A stretch of DNA of 64,000 nt from Streptomyces olivoverticillatus. Its GTDB lineage: Bacteria; Actinomycetota; Actinomycetes; Streptomycetales; Streptomycetaceae. The translations under genes and the position numbers were made by a program. Below are positions 34,371-42,749 of the stretch, piece by piece; the first letter of the stretch is position 1; each line of letters starts with the position of its first letter. The stretch spans positions 418,325 through 482,324 of the forward strand of contig NZ_JACHJH010000006.1 of NCBI RefSeq assembly GCF_014203555.1, written 5' to 3'. The notes under the pieces are model-generated. The model worked only from the letters and a program-made list of their open reading frames with translations, made no database searches and was not told the DNA's origin.

Positions 34371-35504
34371 ATGCGTGTCGCCATCGTCACCGAATCGTTT
34401 CCGCCCGACGTCAACGGCGTCGCGCACTGCGCCTGGCAGACCGCCCGGCACCTCGTGCGCCGCGGCCACGAGCCGCTCGTCGTGACACCCGCCGGCCCCG
34501 GCGGCGGGCCGGGCACGCAGGACGGGCCGTATCCGGTGGTCCGCGTGCCCTCCGTGCCCCTGCCCGGCTATCCGCAGGTCCGCGTCGCGCTGCCCGGCAG
34601 GCGGCTGGCCGCCGCACTGGCCGGCCACCGCCCCGACGTCGTCCACCTCGCGAGCCCCTTCGTCCTCGGGGCCCGCGCCGTGCCGCTCGCCGCCCGCCTG
34701 GGCGCGCCCGTCGTCGCCGTCTACCAGACCGACCTCGGCGGCTACGCCCGTACCTACCTGGGCACGGGCGAGGGCATCGCCTGGCGCCGGATCCGCGCCG
34801 TGCACCGCGCCGCCGACCGCACCCTCGCGCCCTCGGCGGCCGCCGCCCGCGACCTGGCCCGGCACGGCGTGCCGCGGGTGTGGCTGTGGCCGCGCGGCGT
34901 CGACTGCGAGCGCTTCCACCCCGCCCGCCGCGACCTCGAACTGCGCCGCGCGCTGGCCCCCGGCGGCGAACTCATCGTGGGCTACGTCGGGCGCCTCGCG
35001 CCGGAGAAGCGGGTGGAGTTACTGGCGCCCGTCTGCGCGCTGCCGGGCGTCCGCGTCGTCATCGCCGGGGACGGGCCGCAGGCGGCCAGACTGCGCGCGG
35101 CCCTGCCGGGCGCCCGCTTCCTCGGTGCCCTCACCGGCGACGAACTCGCCCGGATCTTCGCCTCGCTGGACGTCTTCGTGCACACCGGACCGCAGGAGAC
35201 CTTCTGCCAGACCATCCAGGAGGCGCAGGCCAGCGGAGTGCCCGTCATCGCCCCCGCCGCCGGCGGCCCCCTCGACCTCATCGAGCACGCCCGCACCGGC
35301 CTGCTGGTGCGCCCGCACGACGCCGAGGCGGTCCGCGACGCGGTCCTCACCCTGGAAGCGGGCCGCCGCCGGCGCGCCGCATACGCCCGCGCGGCCCGCG
35401 CCCGCGTCCTCACCCGCACCTGGTCGGCGGTGGGCGACCGGCTCCTCGGGCACTACGCGCAGGTCCTCGGGGAGCGGCGCCCGGGCTGGGCGGCGGTGGC
35501 GTGA
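34371..35504 (+). CDS. GT4 glycosyltransferase (with TTA codon)
   Basis: 377 residues with the GT-B two-domain fold: MRVAIVTESFPPDVNGVA at the start, VGRLAPEKRVE linking domains, then the nucleotide-sugar site ASGVPVIAPAAGGPLDLI preceded by HTGPQETFCQTIQEAQ. Similar to MgtA/PimA-like mannosyl or glucosyl transferases acting on lipid acceptors; the acceptor is unknown. Codon 217 (35019-35021) is TTA, the rare leucine codon read by the bldA tRNA, so full translation would be tied to development or late growth. It ends 13 bp before the convergent pxpC. Confidence 0.88.
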   Translation: MRVAIVTESFPPDVNGVAHCAWQTARHLVRRGHEPLVVTPAGPGGGPGTQDGPYPVVRVPSVPLPGYPQVRVALPGRRLAAALAGHRPDVVHLASPFVLGARAVPLAARLGAPVVAVYQTDLGGYARTYLGTGEGIAWRRIRAVHRAADRTLAPSAAAARDLARHGVPRVWLWPRGVDCERFHPARRDLELRRALAPGGELIVGYVGRLAPEKRVELLAPVCALPGVRVVIAGDGPQAARLRAALPGARFLGALTGDELARIFASLDVFVHTGPQETFCQTIQEAQASGVPVIAPAAGGPLDLIEHARTGLLVRPHDAEAVRDAVLTLEAGRRRRAAYARAARARVLTRTWSAVGDRLLGHYAQVLGERRPGWAAVA

Positions 35505-35517
35505 ACGGACCGCGGCC

Positions 35518-36381
35518 TCACGCCCGTACGGGCACGAAGCGCACCGGCGTGCCCGGCGCCGCCTGGGCCGCCGCCGCCAGGGCGGGCGCGGGGACGACGC
35601 CGACGACCGGGTAGCCGCCGGTCGTGGGGTGGTCGGCGAGGAAGACGACCGGCCGGCCGGCGGGCGGGACCTGGACGGCGCCCAGGACCATGCCCTCGCT
35701 GGGCAGTTCGTCCGTGCGCGCACGCGGCAGGGCGGGGCCGTCCGTGCGCAGCCCGATGCGGTTGCTCGCGGACGACACCCGGAAGCCGTCCCCCGCCAGG
35801 ATCCGCAGGGCCTGCGGCGCGAACCAGTCGTCGCGCGGGCCGAGGACGAGCGGCAGGACCAGCCCGCCCGTCGGGGGCGCGGCCCAGGGCACCACGTCGG
35901 CTGCGGCCGGCGGCCCGCAGGGTGCGCCGAGCGGCAGCCGCGCGCCGTCCGCGAGCGGGTCCGGGCCCAGCCCGGAGAGCAGGTCACGGGAGCGGCTGCC
36001 GAGGACGGGCGGCACCGCGACGCCGCCCGCGAAGGCCACGTAGCTGCGCAGCCCGGCGCGGGCGGGGCCCACGTCGAGCACGGCCCCCGCGGGCAGCCGC
36101 ACCGGCGCGCACCAGGCCACCGGGCGGCCGTCGGCCCGTACTGCGCAGGGCGCGCCCGTCACGGCGACGGTCACGGCCGTGTCGGTGCGCAGTGCACAGC
36201 CGTTGACGGTCGTCTCCAGGGTGGCACAGCCGCCGGGGTTGCCGACCAGCCGGTTGGCGAGCAGGTGCGCGGGCTCGTCCAGCGCGCCCGAGCGCGGCAC
36301 GCCCAGGTGCGCGTGGCCGGGCCGGCCGAGATCCTGCACGGTGGTCAGCGCCCCGGCCCGCACCACCGTGAGGCTGCTCAT
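35518..36381 (-). CDS. pxpC: 5-oxoprolinase subunit PxpC (KipA-like)
   Basis: 287 residues. Biotin-dependent-carboxylase-like KipA domain: TVVRAGALTTVQDLGRPGHAHLGVPRSGALD at the N-terminus and NRIGLRTDGP, SEGMVLGAVQVP and FLADHPTTGGYPVVG later, all diagnostic. With PxpA and PxpB it forms the prokaryotic ATP-dependent 5-oxoprolinase that opens pyroglutamate to glutamate. ATG 36381 overlaps the pxpB stop (ATGA). Confidence 0.93.
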   Translation of the reverse strand: MSSLTVVRAGALTTVQDLGRPGHAHLGVPRSGALDEPAHLLANRLVGNPGGCATLETTVNGCALRTDTAVTVAVTGAPCAVRADGRPVAWCAPVRLPAGAVLDVGPARAGLRSYVAFAGGVAVPPVLGSRSRDLLSGLGPDPLADGARLPLGAPCGPPAAADVVPWAAPPTGGLVLPLVLGPRDDWFAPQALRILAGDGFRVSSASNRIGLRTDGPALPRARTDELPSEGMVLGAVQVPPAGRPVVFLADHPTTGGYPVVGVVPAPALAAAAQAAPGTPVRFVPVRA

Positions 36382-37016
36382 GCGATCTCCTCGAACCGCA
36401 CGCGCGTCCCCGGCGCGAGCAGCGCCGCGGGTTCGCGCGCCGGATCCCAAAGCCGCACGTCGGTGCGGCCGATGAGCTGCCAGCCGCCGGGGGAGGAACT
36501 GGGGTAGACGCCGGTGTACGGACCGGCCAGGCCCACCGAACCTGCGGGCACCGCGGTGCGCGGGGTGGCGCGGCGCGGGACGTGCAGGTGCTCGGGCGCT
36601 CCCGTGAGGTAGCCGAAGCCCGGTGCGAATCCGCAGAAGGCGACCCGGAAGGACATGCTCGCGTGGAGGCGCGGGACCTCCTCCTCGGCCACCCCCCACA
36701 GGGCCGCCACCTCGGCCAGGTCGGCGCCGTCGTAGCGCACCGGCAGCACGACGGGCTCGCCCTCGGCGGCGTCGGCCGGCGGCACGGTCCACTCGGCGAT
36801 CCGCGCGGCGAGGGCGTGCGGATCGCCGACCCCGTCGAGCAGCACGGTGCGGGCCGCCGGAACGATCTCGCGTATGGGCGGCAGCGCACCGGCCGCGCGG
36901 CGGCGCAGCAACTCGGCGTGGAACACCTGGGCCTCCTCGCTCCCGGCGACCTCCACGAGCAGCGCGTGCCGTCCGACGGGCAGCACCCGCGGGCGCATGG
37001 CGGCGGCCCCCGTCAT
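36378..37016 (-). CDS. pxpB: 5-oxoprolinase subunit PxpB (KipI-like)
   Basis: 212 residues. KipI/allophanate-hydrolase subunit 1 domain: LPVGRHALLVEV, then SFRVAFCGFAPGFGYLTG and the PAGSVGLAGPYTGVYPSSSPGGWQLIGRT block, which are the strongest family signatures. Works with PxpC as a complex that takes the phosphorylated intermediate. Starts at ATG 37016, which overlaps the pxpA stop (ATGA); a Met at 36998 is less likely. Confidence 0.92.
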   Translation of the reverse strand: MTGAAAMRPRVLPVGRHALLVEVAGSEEAQVFHAELLRRRAAGALPPIREIVPAARTVLLDGVGDPHALAARIAEWTVPPADAAEGEPVVLPVRYDGADLAEVAALWGVAEEEVPRLHASMSFRVAFCGFAPGFGYLTGAPEHLHVPRRATPRTAVPAGSVGLAGPYTGVYPSSSPGGWQLIGRTDVRLWDPAREPAALLAPGTRVRFEEIA

Positions 37017-37801
37017 GCGAACGCCTGGACGCGCACGCCCGCGGCCTCCAGCGCCTCGCGCACCCGCCGGGCCAGCCGGGCCGCGCCGGGGGTGTCGCCG
37101 TGCACGCACAACGACCGGGCGCCGACGGCTATGTCCTCGCCGGTGAGCGCGGTGACCGCCGCGTGCCGGGCCATGCGCACGGAGCGGGCCACGACGGTGT
37201 CCGGGTCGAGGACGACGGCGTCGGGCCGCCCGCGCGGGACGAGCGTGCCGGCGGCCGTGTACGCGCGGTCCGCGAACGCCTCCCGCACCACGGGCAGCCC
37301 CGCCTCCTCCGCCGCCTCGTGCAGCCTCGATCCGGGCAGGCCCAGCACCGGCAGCGCCCCGCCCGCCCGCAGCACGCCCGCCACCACGGCCGCCGCCTGC
37401 TCGGTGTCGGTGACCGCGCGGTTGTACAGCGCGCCGTGCGGCTTGACGTACGCCACGTCCGTACCGGCCGCCTGGGCGAAGACGCGCAACGCGCCGATCT
37501 GATAGGCGATTTCGTCGGCGAGCTCGTCCGGCGGCACCTCCATGGCGCGGCGGCCGAACCCGGCGAGGTCGCGGTAGGAGACCTGCGCGCCGATGCGCAC
37601 CCCGTGCAGGGCGGCGCGCTCGCACACCCGGCGCATGGTGGAGGGGTCGCCGGCGTGGAAGCCGCAGGCGACGTTCGCGCTGGTGACGACCGACAGCAGC
37701 GCCTCGTCGTCGGTGAGCTGCCAGCGGCCGAAGCCCTCGCCCAGGTCGGCGTTGAGGTCCATGACCGCGGCCCCGGCCTCCGGCGTCGTCGGCTGTGTCA
37801 T
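37013..37801 (-). CDS. pxpA: 5-oxoprolinase subunit PxpA (LamB/YcsF family)
   Basis: 262 residues, full length. LamB/YcsF signatures: DLNADLGEGFGRWQLTDDEALL, SANVACGFHAGDP, VAYVKPHGALYNRAV and LCVHGDTPGA. The conserved Asp and His residues are all present. It phosphorylates or hydrolyses 5-oxoproline with ATP together with PxpBC. Its ATG 37801 overlaps the gntR stop codon (ATGA), so regulator and enzyme genes are one transcript. Confidence 0.94.
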   Translation of the reverse strand: MTQPTTPEAGAAVMDLNADLGEGFGRWQLTDDEALLSVVTSANVACGFHAGDPSTMRRVCERAALHGVRIGAQVSYRDLAGFGRRAMEVPPDELADEIAYQIGALRVFAQAAGTDVAYVKPHGALYNRAVTDTEQAAAVVAGVLRAGGALPVLGLPGSRLHEAAEEAGLPVVREAFADRAYTAAGTLVPRGRPDAVVLDPDTVVARSVRMARHAAVTALTGEDIAVGARSLCVHGDTPGAARLARRVREALEAAGVRVQAFA

Positions 37802-38442
37802 CGCCCTGCCTCTCGCATCGCGTCGAGGATGAGCTCGCGGGCGTCATCCAGGTAGGTGATCAACTCCGCTTCGGCGCGCGCGGATTCGTTGCCCTCCAGC
37901 AACCCGGCGAGGACGCGGTTGCGCTGCAGGAACGGCTGGTGAAAGCGGTGCGGCGAGGGCATCGCATGGAAGGCGAGGCGCAGTTCGGCCATCAGCCGGT
38001 CCATGGCGGCGTCGATGCGCGGGCTGCCGGCCAGGGCGGCGAGCGCGCGGTGGAAGCGGAGGTCCGCCGAGCCCACCTGCCGCCAGTCGCCCTCGGCGGC
38101 GGCCCGCTCGCCCTCGTCCACCGACGCCGCGACGGCCGCCCGCAGCGGGGCGGGGGCGGTGGCCGCGGCCCGTACGCCCGCGGTCTCCAGGGCGGTGCGC
38201 ATCCGGTAGACGTCGGTGACGTCGGCGGCCGTCGGCACCCGGACGAAGACGCCGCGGTTGAGCAGGTGTTCCACCAGGCTCTCGTGGATCAGCAGCCGGA
38301 AGGCCTCGCGGAGCGTATTGCGGGAGACCTCCAGGTCCCGGCCCAGGGCCTCCTCCGACAGCTGGGTACCGGGCGGCAGTTCGCCGCCCTCGATGCGCTC
38401 GCGCAACGCCATGGCGACGCGCTGGGCGGTGGATCGGGCCAT
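37798..38442 (-). CDS. GntR/FadR-family regulator (FCD domain) of the pyroglutamate locus
   Basis: 214 residues. Residues 1-72 form the GntR winged helix (GTQLSEEALGRDLEVSRNTLREAFRLLIHESLVEHL), and residues 75-205 an all-helical FCD effector domain with potential metal/ligand His and Asp residues (DLRFHRALAAL; RFHQPFLQRNRVL). First gene of the operon with pxpABC. The palindrome at 38553-38565 in the spacer fits a FadR-type site. Pyroglutamate or glutamate is a plausible effector. Confidence 0.92.
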   Translation of the reverse strand: MARSTAQRVAMALRERIEGGELPPGTQLSEEALGRDLEVSRNTLREAFRLLIHESLVEHLLNRGVFVRVPTAADVTDVYRMRTALETAGVRAAATAPAPLRAAVAASVDEGERAAAEGDWRQVGSADLRFHRALAALAGSPRIDAAMDRLMAELRLAFHAMPSPHRFHQPFLQRNRVLAGLLEGNESARAEAELITYLDDARELILDAMREAGR

Positions 38443-38552
38443 GGCCTCTCCCGCGGGCTCAGGGGCGGCTGGATGCGGATACGGCGGATATGCGGCGAAT
38501 GCAGCGGGCCGTCGACACCGGCCTCCAGCCGTTACAGCAGGGGCTGTTGAGG

Positions 38553-38565
38553 ATTGTTGAACAAT
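38553..38565. promoter_or_regulatory. GntR-type operator between gntR-pxp and DUF969
   Basis: ATTGTTGAACAAT: perfect six-base arms around a central G. It contains TTGTTGAACAA, fitting the FadR-subfamily form TNGTNNNACNA. It lies in the 184-bp divergent spacer, 111 bp from gntR and 61 bp from the DUF969 gene, and could control both. Confidence 0.75.
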
Positions 38566-38626
38566 ACCTTAGCCTCCTCGCAGTCTCCTCACCCGAACAA
38601 GTGAGGTCCGAGCGGAAGGGCGGCGC

Positions 38627-39334
38627 ATGCTCGTACTTCTGGGCGTCCTCGTCGTCGTGGCCGGTTTCGCCACGAAACGCAACCCCCTCCTGGTGGTCGG
38701 CGCCGCAGGCATCGCCACCGGACTGCTCGGCGGGCTCTCGCCGCGCCAGGTCCTCGCCGCCTTCGGCACCGGCTTCGCCGCCAGCCGTTCGGTGACTATC
38801 TTCGCCATCACCCTCCCGATCATCGGCCTCCTGGAGCGCAACGGCCTCCAGGAGCAGGCCCGTCGCATCGTCACCCGCTTCGCCGGACTCACCGTCGGCC
38901 GCTTCCTCGCCCTCTACCTCCTGCTGCGCCAGCTCACCGCCGCCCTCGGGCTCAACAGCATCTTCGGGCACGCCCAGACCGTGCGGCCGCTCGCCGTACC
39001 CATGGCCGAGGGCGCGGCCGAGCGGCGCCACGGGCCGCTGCCGCCCGAAATCCGGGAGAAGGTGCGCTCCTTCGCGGCCAGCGCCGACAACGTCGGACTC
39101 TTCTTCGGCGAGGACGTCTTCCTCGCCGTCGGTTCGATCCTGCTCATCACCGGCTTCGTCAACACCACCTACCACACCCATCTGGAGCCGCTCCAGCTCG
39201 CGCTGTGGGCCGTGCCCACTGCCCTGTGCGCCCTCGCCGTGCACGGCTGGCGGCTGCTGCGGCTGGACCGCACGCTGCTCGGTGCGCCCCTCGGCACGGT
39301 GGCCCGCAAGGGCCGGAAGGAGACGGCCCGGTGA
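38627..39334 (+). CDS. DUF969 membrane protein, putative pyroglutamate transporter part
   Basis: 235 residues with about six hydrophobic segments (MLVLLGVLVVVAGFATKRN at the start; SVTIFAITLPIIGLLERNGLQ; VFLAVGSILLITGFVNTTYH). DUF969 and DUF979 proteins occur together and often sit beside pyroglutamate genes; their joint role as a transporter is proposed but not proven here. ATG 38627 follows GGAAGGG. Stop overlaps the next gene. Confidence 0.88.
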   Translation: MLVLLGVLVVVAGFATKRNPLLVVGAAGIATGLLGGLSPRQVLAAFGTGFAASRSVTIFAITLPIIGLLERNGLQEQARRIVTRFAGLTVGRFLALYLLLRQLTAALGLNSIFGHAQTVRPLAVPMAEGAAERRHGPLPPEIREKVRSFAASADNVGLFFGEDVFLAVGSILLITGFVNTTYHTHLEPLQLALWAVPTALCALAVHGWRLLRLDRTLLGAPLGTVARKGRKETAR

Positions 39335-40299
39335 TCAAGGCGGAGTGGTTCTTCTGGCTCGTCGGCGGCATCTTCCTGGTGATGGCGGCCCAGATGCTCG
39401 CCGACCGCACCAACCCCAAGCGCCACGGCACGGCCGCGTTCTGGGGCCTGCTCGGCCTCGGCTTCGTCTACAGCACCTGGGTGGCGGACAAGAGCGCGCC
39501 GGCCGAACCGCTCGGCGCTGCCGTCCTCGCCATGGTCGGCCTCGCGGGCTTCGGCTTCACCGGGCGCGGTGCGGCCCGTACCGCCGCGCCGGAGCAGCGG
39601 GCGGCGAGCGCCGAGAGGTTCGGCTCCCGGCTGTTCGTGCCCGCGCTCACCATCCCCCTCGTCGCTCTGGTCTGCGCCGTCGGCGTCAAGAGGCTCTCCG
39701 TCGGCGGGGAGCCGGTCCTGCAGAAGGGCAACGAGACGATCCTCGGGCTGGGCATCGGCGCGGTCGTGGCCCTGGCCGTCGGCATGGTGATGCTGCGCGA
39801 GAAGCGGATCTCGGTGCCGCTGCACGCCGGGCGTTCGACGCTGGAGTCGATGGGCTGGGTGATGCTGCTGCCGCAGCTGCTCGCCACACTGGGGGCGATC
39901 TTCTCGGTCGCCGGGGTGGGGGAGCAGGTGCGCCGGATCGCCACGTCCGTGCTGCCGGGGCACTCCGTCTTCCCGGCCGTCGTCGTCTACTGCGTCGGCA
40001 TGTTCCTCTTCACCGCCGTGATGGGCAACGGCTTCGCCGCCTTCCCGGTGATGACGGCGGCCGTCGGATGGCCGGTGCTGATCGAGCAGGCGCACGGCAA
40101 TGCGGCGGGTGTCCTCGCGGTCGGCATGCTCGCGGGCTTCTGCGGCACGCTGGTGACCCCCATGGCGGCCAACTACAACCTCGCCCCGGCGGCGCTGCTG
40201 GAGCTGCGGGACCAGTACGGGCCCATCAAGGCCCAACTGCCCACGGCCTTGGCCCTGCTGGGCTGCAACATCGCCATCATGTCGCTGTTCGCCGTTTAG
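39331..40299 (+). CDS. DUF979 membrane protein, putative pyroglutamate transporter part
   Basis: 322 residues from GTG 39331, overlapping DUF969 by GTGA. About nine hydrophobic segments; conserved-looking blocks are WFFWLVGGIFLVMAAQM, NGFAAFPVMTAAVGWPVL and GFCGTLVTPMAANYNLAPAALLE. The last resembles the pore region of dicarboxylate-type carriers. Partner of DUF969 and followed by pcp after 15 bp. Confidence 0.88.
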   Translation: MIKAEWFFWLVGGIFLVMAAQMLADRTNPKRHGTAAFWGLLGLGFVYSTWVADKSAPAEPLGAAVLAMVGLAGFGFTGRGAARTAAPEQRAASAERFGSRLFVPALTIPLVALVCAVGVKRLSVGGEPVLQKGNETILGLGIGAVVALAVGMVMLREKRISVPLHAGRSTLESMGWVMLLPQLLATLGAIFSVAGVGEQVRRIATSVLPGHSVFPAVVVYCVGMFLFTAVMGNGFAAFPVMTAAVGWPVLIEQAHGNAAGVLAVGMLAGFCGTLVTPMAANYNLAPAALLELRDQYGPIKAQLPTALALLGCNIAIMSLFAV

Positions 40300-40314
40300 G
40301 GGGATGTGCCCGAA

Positions 40315-40974
40315 ATGATCGCTACCCAGAACCCTCGGGTGCTTCTGGCCGGATTCGAACCATTTGGCGGCGAAACGGTGAACCCCTCCTGGGAGGCGGT
40401 CCGAGCCGTCGCCGACGAGCCGCCGGGCGGCGTCGACGTCACCGCCGTCCGGCTGCCCTGCGTCTTCGGCGCCGCCCTCGATGTGCTGCGTGAGGCCGTC
40501 CGCGCCGTCCGGCCCGGCCTCGTGCTGTGCACCGGCCAGGCCGGCGGCCGCCCCGACCTCACCATCGAACGTATCGCCGTCAACCTGGATGATGCCCGCA
40601 TACCCGACAATTCAGGTGGGCGGCCGGTCGACCGGCCCGTCGTACCGGGCGGCCCCGCGGCCTACTTCGCCACGCTGCCGGTCAAGCGCTGCGTCGCCGC
40701 AGTCCGCGCCGCCGGCCTGCCCGCCTCCGTCTCGCAGACCGCCGGGACGTTCGTCTGCAACCACGTCTTCTACGGGCTGATGCACCTCGCCGCGACCGAA
40801 TACCCCACCCTTCGTGGTGGATTCGTGCACATCCCGTACATACCCGAACAAGTCGTCGCCCGTTCCGAGCCGTCCCTGCCCCTCGCCGCGGCCGCCGAGG
40901 CGCTCCGTGTGATCGTGATCACCGCCGCCCGGCACACCGACGACATCCGGGCCGTGGGCGGCGCCACGCACTGA
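40315..40974 (+). CDS. pcp: Pyroglutamyl-peptidase I
   Basis: 219 residues, matching the usual 215. Catalytic triad regions: Glu in the GRPDLTIERIAVN block, Cys in SQTAGTFVCNHVFY and His in RGGFVHIPYIPEQ. It removes N-terminal pyroglutamate from peptides in the cytoplasm, giving the substrate for PxpABC. ATG 40315 has AGGGGG eleven bases upstream; GTG 40306 lies too close to it. Confidence 0.95.
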   Translation: MIATQNPRVLLAGFEPFGGETVNPSWEAVRAVADEPPGGVDVTAVRLPCVFGAALDVLREAVRAVRPGLVLCTGQAGGRPDLTIERIAVNLDDARIPDNSGGRPVDRPVVPGGPAAYFATLPVKRCVAAVRAAGLPASVSQTAGTFVCNHVFYGLMHLAATEYPTLRGGFVHIPYIPEQVVARSEPSLPLAAAAEALRVIVITAARHTDDIRAVGGATH

Positions 40975-41041
40975 GGGCGCGGCAGCCCCGCAGCCCGCGC
41001 CGTTTCGTCCGTTGTCGGTGCGACCGCCTACTCTGTGCGAC

Positions 41042-42583
41042 GTGACTTCTCCAGCCCCGGCGGCCGTTCCGCCCCAGCTCAACGGGGTATCCCGTCCTGC
41101 CCCGGGCCCCGCCGCGGACGAGGGCCTGGCCCGCAGGCTGCGTGCCCTCGCCTGCACCGCGCCGCTGCACGACCTCGACGCCCGCAAGGCCAACCTCGCG
41201 GGCGAGTACGGCATCTACGCCATGGCGGAGGTGGCGCTCGCCGCCATCGACCTGGTCACGCTCAACATGGACTTCGACACCGGCGCCGACCACGAGCAGA
41301 TAGTGACCCGGCTGCTGCCGCGCGTCGCGGCCCAGGCCCCCGAGCGGCCGCACGCCGAGCACGAGCGCGTCGCCCGCTGGGTCCTGGAGAACCTCATCAA
41401 CGTCGGCAGCGTCGACCGCGGCTTCCGCGCCGTCTACGGCACGTTCGGCTCCGACGGCAGCTACGTCCGGCGCGACTACGACTTCAAGCTCGTCGAGGAA
41501 GTGCCCGGCCACGGCGGCACCGTCTTCCTGCGCACCACCGACGAGGCGGTCAACGTCCTGGTCGGCGCCCTCGACACGGACGTCACCAGCGCGCAGATCG
41601 CGGCCGAGGTCAAGCTGGAGGTCCTCATCAGCCGCGGCCGGCTCGCCGACGCCCAGCTCGCCGCGGAGCAGGCCCGCTATCGCACGGTGCAGTACGCCGA
41701 GACGCTCCGCAAGACCCTCGACGCGACCCGGCGCAACGTCCGCGCCGTCGACTGGCTGCGCACCGTGCCCGACATGATCGCCGAGGCGCTCGACCACGTC
41801 GCCGACCGCTACCGGCACGAGAACGCGATCCTCACCAACATCCGCAAGGTGCGCGACGAAGCCGAAGCCGGTCTCGATTCGAAGACGGCCGAGCACAAGC
41901 GGCGCGCCGCCGAGCTCGTCGACATCGTCAAGGACTGCATCCGCCGCCACACCCAGCTGCAGTCCCGGCTGCTGGAGGCAGGACCGCTCTTCCGCGCGGA
42001 GCAGGACCGGCAGGCCTTCGCCACCCCCGCCGCACACGCCGGCATCGATCTGTACGGACAGCTGCTCGCGCCCCTGCTGCCGCTCCCCCTGGAACAGGCC
42101 GGCCGCGTCACCGACGCCTTCTTCGCCCGCGGCACGGGGCTGCGCACCCCGGTCTCGGTGCGCGTCGGCGACCTGGTCGAGATGCTGCTGACGCCGCCCG
42201 CCGAGCGGGAGCACCTCGGCGCCGAGATGCCCGAGCCGGACCTGGTGGAGACGCCCGACGACAGCCGCTTCAGCGAGGAGCAGCTCGCGGCCGCGACGGA
42301 GCTGCTCGACCTGCCGCCGGATGCCCCTCGGCGGCTGTCCGGCCTGCTGACAGAGGCCCGCCGCAGCGACCCCGAACTGCCCTATCTGGTCGCCCTGCTC
42401 GCCGTGCACGCGGCGAGCCCCTCGGTCGGCACGGCCTATCGCCAGGGCGAACAGCAGCTGCTGTTCGCCGTCGACGACGGCACACAGCTGGACGACCCGG
42501 AATTCGGTGGCGCCGACCTGATCGTCGGCAAGGCCTTGCTGGACGCGGCGGGCATGGCAGCGGACCGCCAGGAGGCGTCGTGA
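41042..42583 (+). CDS. MukF/MksF/JetA-like kleisin-type subunit of an SMC complex
   Basis: 513 residues from GTG 41042. Identity is by context and shape: a soluble, mostly helical protein with a globular N-terminal third, a long helical middle at about 190-330 (ETLRKTLDATRRNV, then an EAEAGLDSKTAEHKRRAAEL stretch), and a C-terminal part with two short globular regions. It is the first of three genes whose last encodes a giant SMC-like ATPase, in the same order as mksF-mksE-mksB or jetA-jetB-jetC. No ribosome site; TACTCT at 41029-41034 sits seven bases before the GTG, so the message may be leaderless. Confidence 0.6.
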   Translation: MTSPAPAAVPPQLNGVSRPAPGPAADEGLARRLRALACTAPLHDLDARKANLAGEYGIYAMAEVALAAIDLVTLNMDFDTGADHEQIVTRLLPRVAAQAPERPHAEHERVARWVLENLINVGSVDRGFRAVYGTFGSDGSYVRRDYDFKLVEEVPGHGGTVFLRTTDEAVNVLVGALDTDVTSAQIAAEVKLEVLISRGRLADAQLAAEQARYRTVQYAETLRKTLDATRRNVRAVDWLRTVPDMIAEALDHVADRYRHENAILTNIRKVRDEAEAGLDSKTAEHKRRAAELVDIVKDCIRRHTQLQSRLLEAGPLFRAEQDRQAFATPAAHAGIDLYGQLLAPLLPLPLEQAGRVTDAFFARGTGLRTPVSVRVGDLVEMLLTPPAEREHLGAEMPEPDLVETPDDSRFSEEQLAAATELLDLPPDAPRRLSGLLTEARRSDPELPYLVALLAVHAASPSVGTAYRQGEQQLLFAVDDGTQLDDPEFGGADLIVGKALLDAAGMAADRQEAS

Positions 42584-42749
42584 TCGCTGTACCGCGGCCC
42601 TGGCGCCCGGGGTCCGGGGCGCAAGCCCGGGAAACGGTGAAAGGGCGGGACCGGGGCCCCACCCCGCCGCGACGGCGCTCAGCCCCCGGCCGCCTGTCTG
42701 GCGGTGCCGAACCGACCACACTCCATGGACACCAGCAGGAGCACCAACC

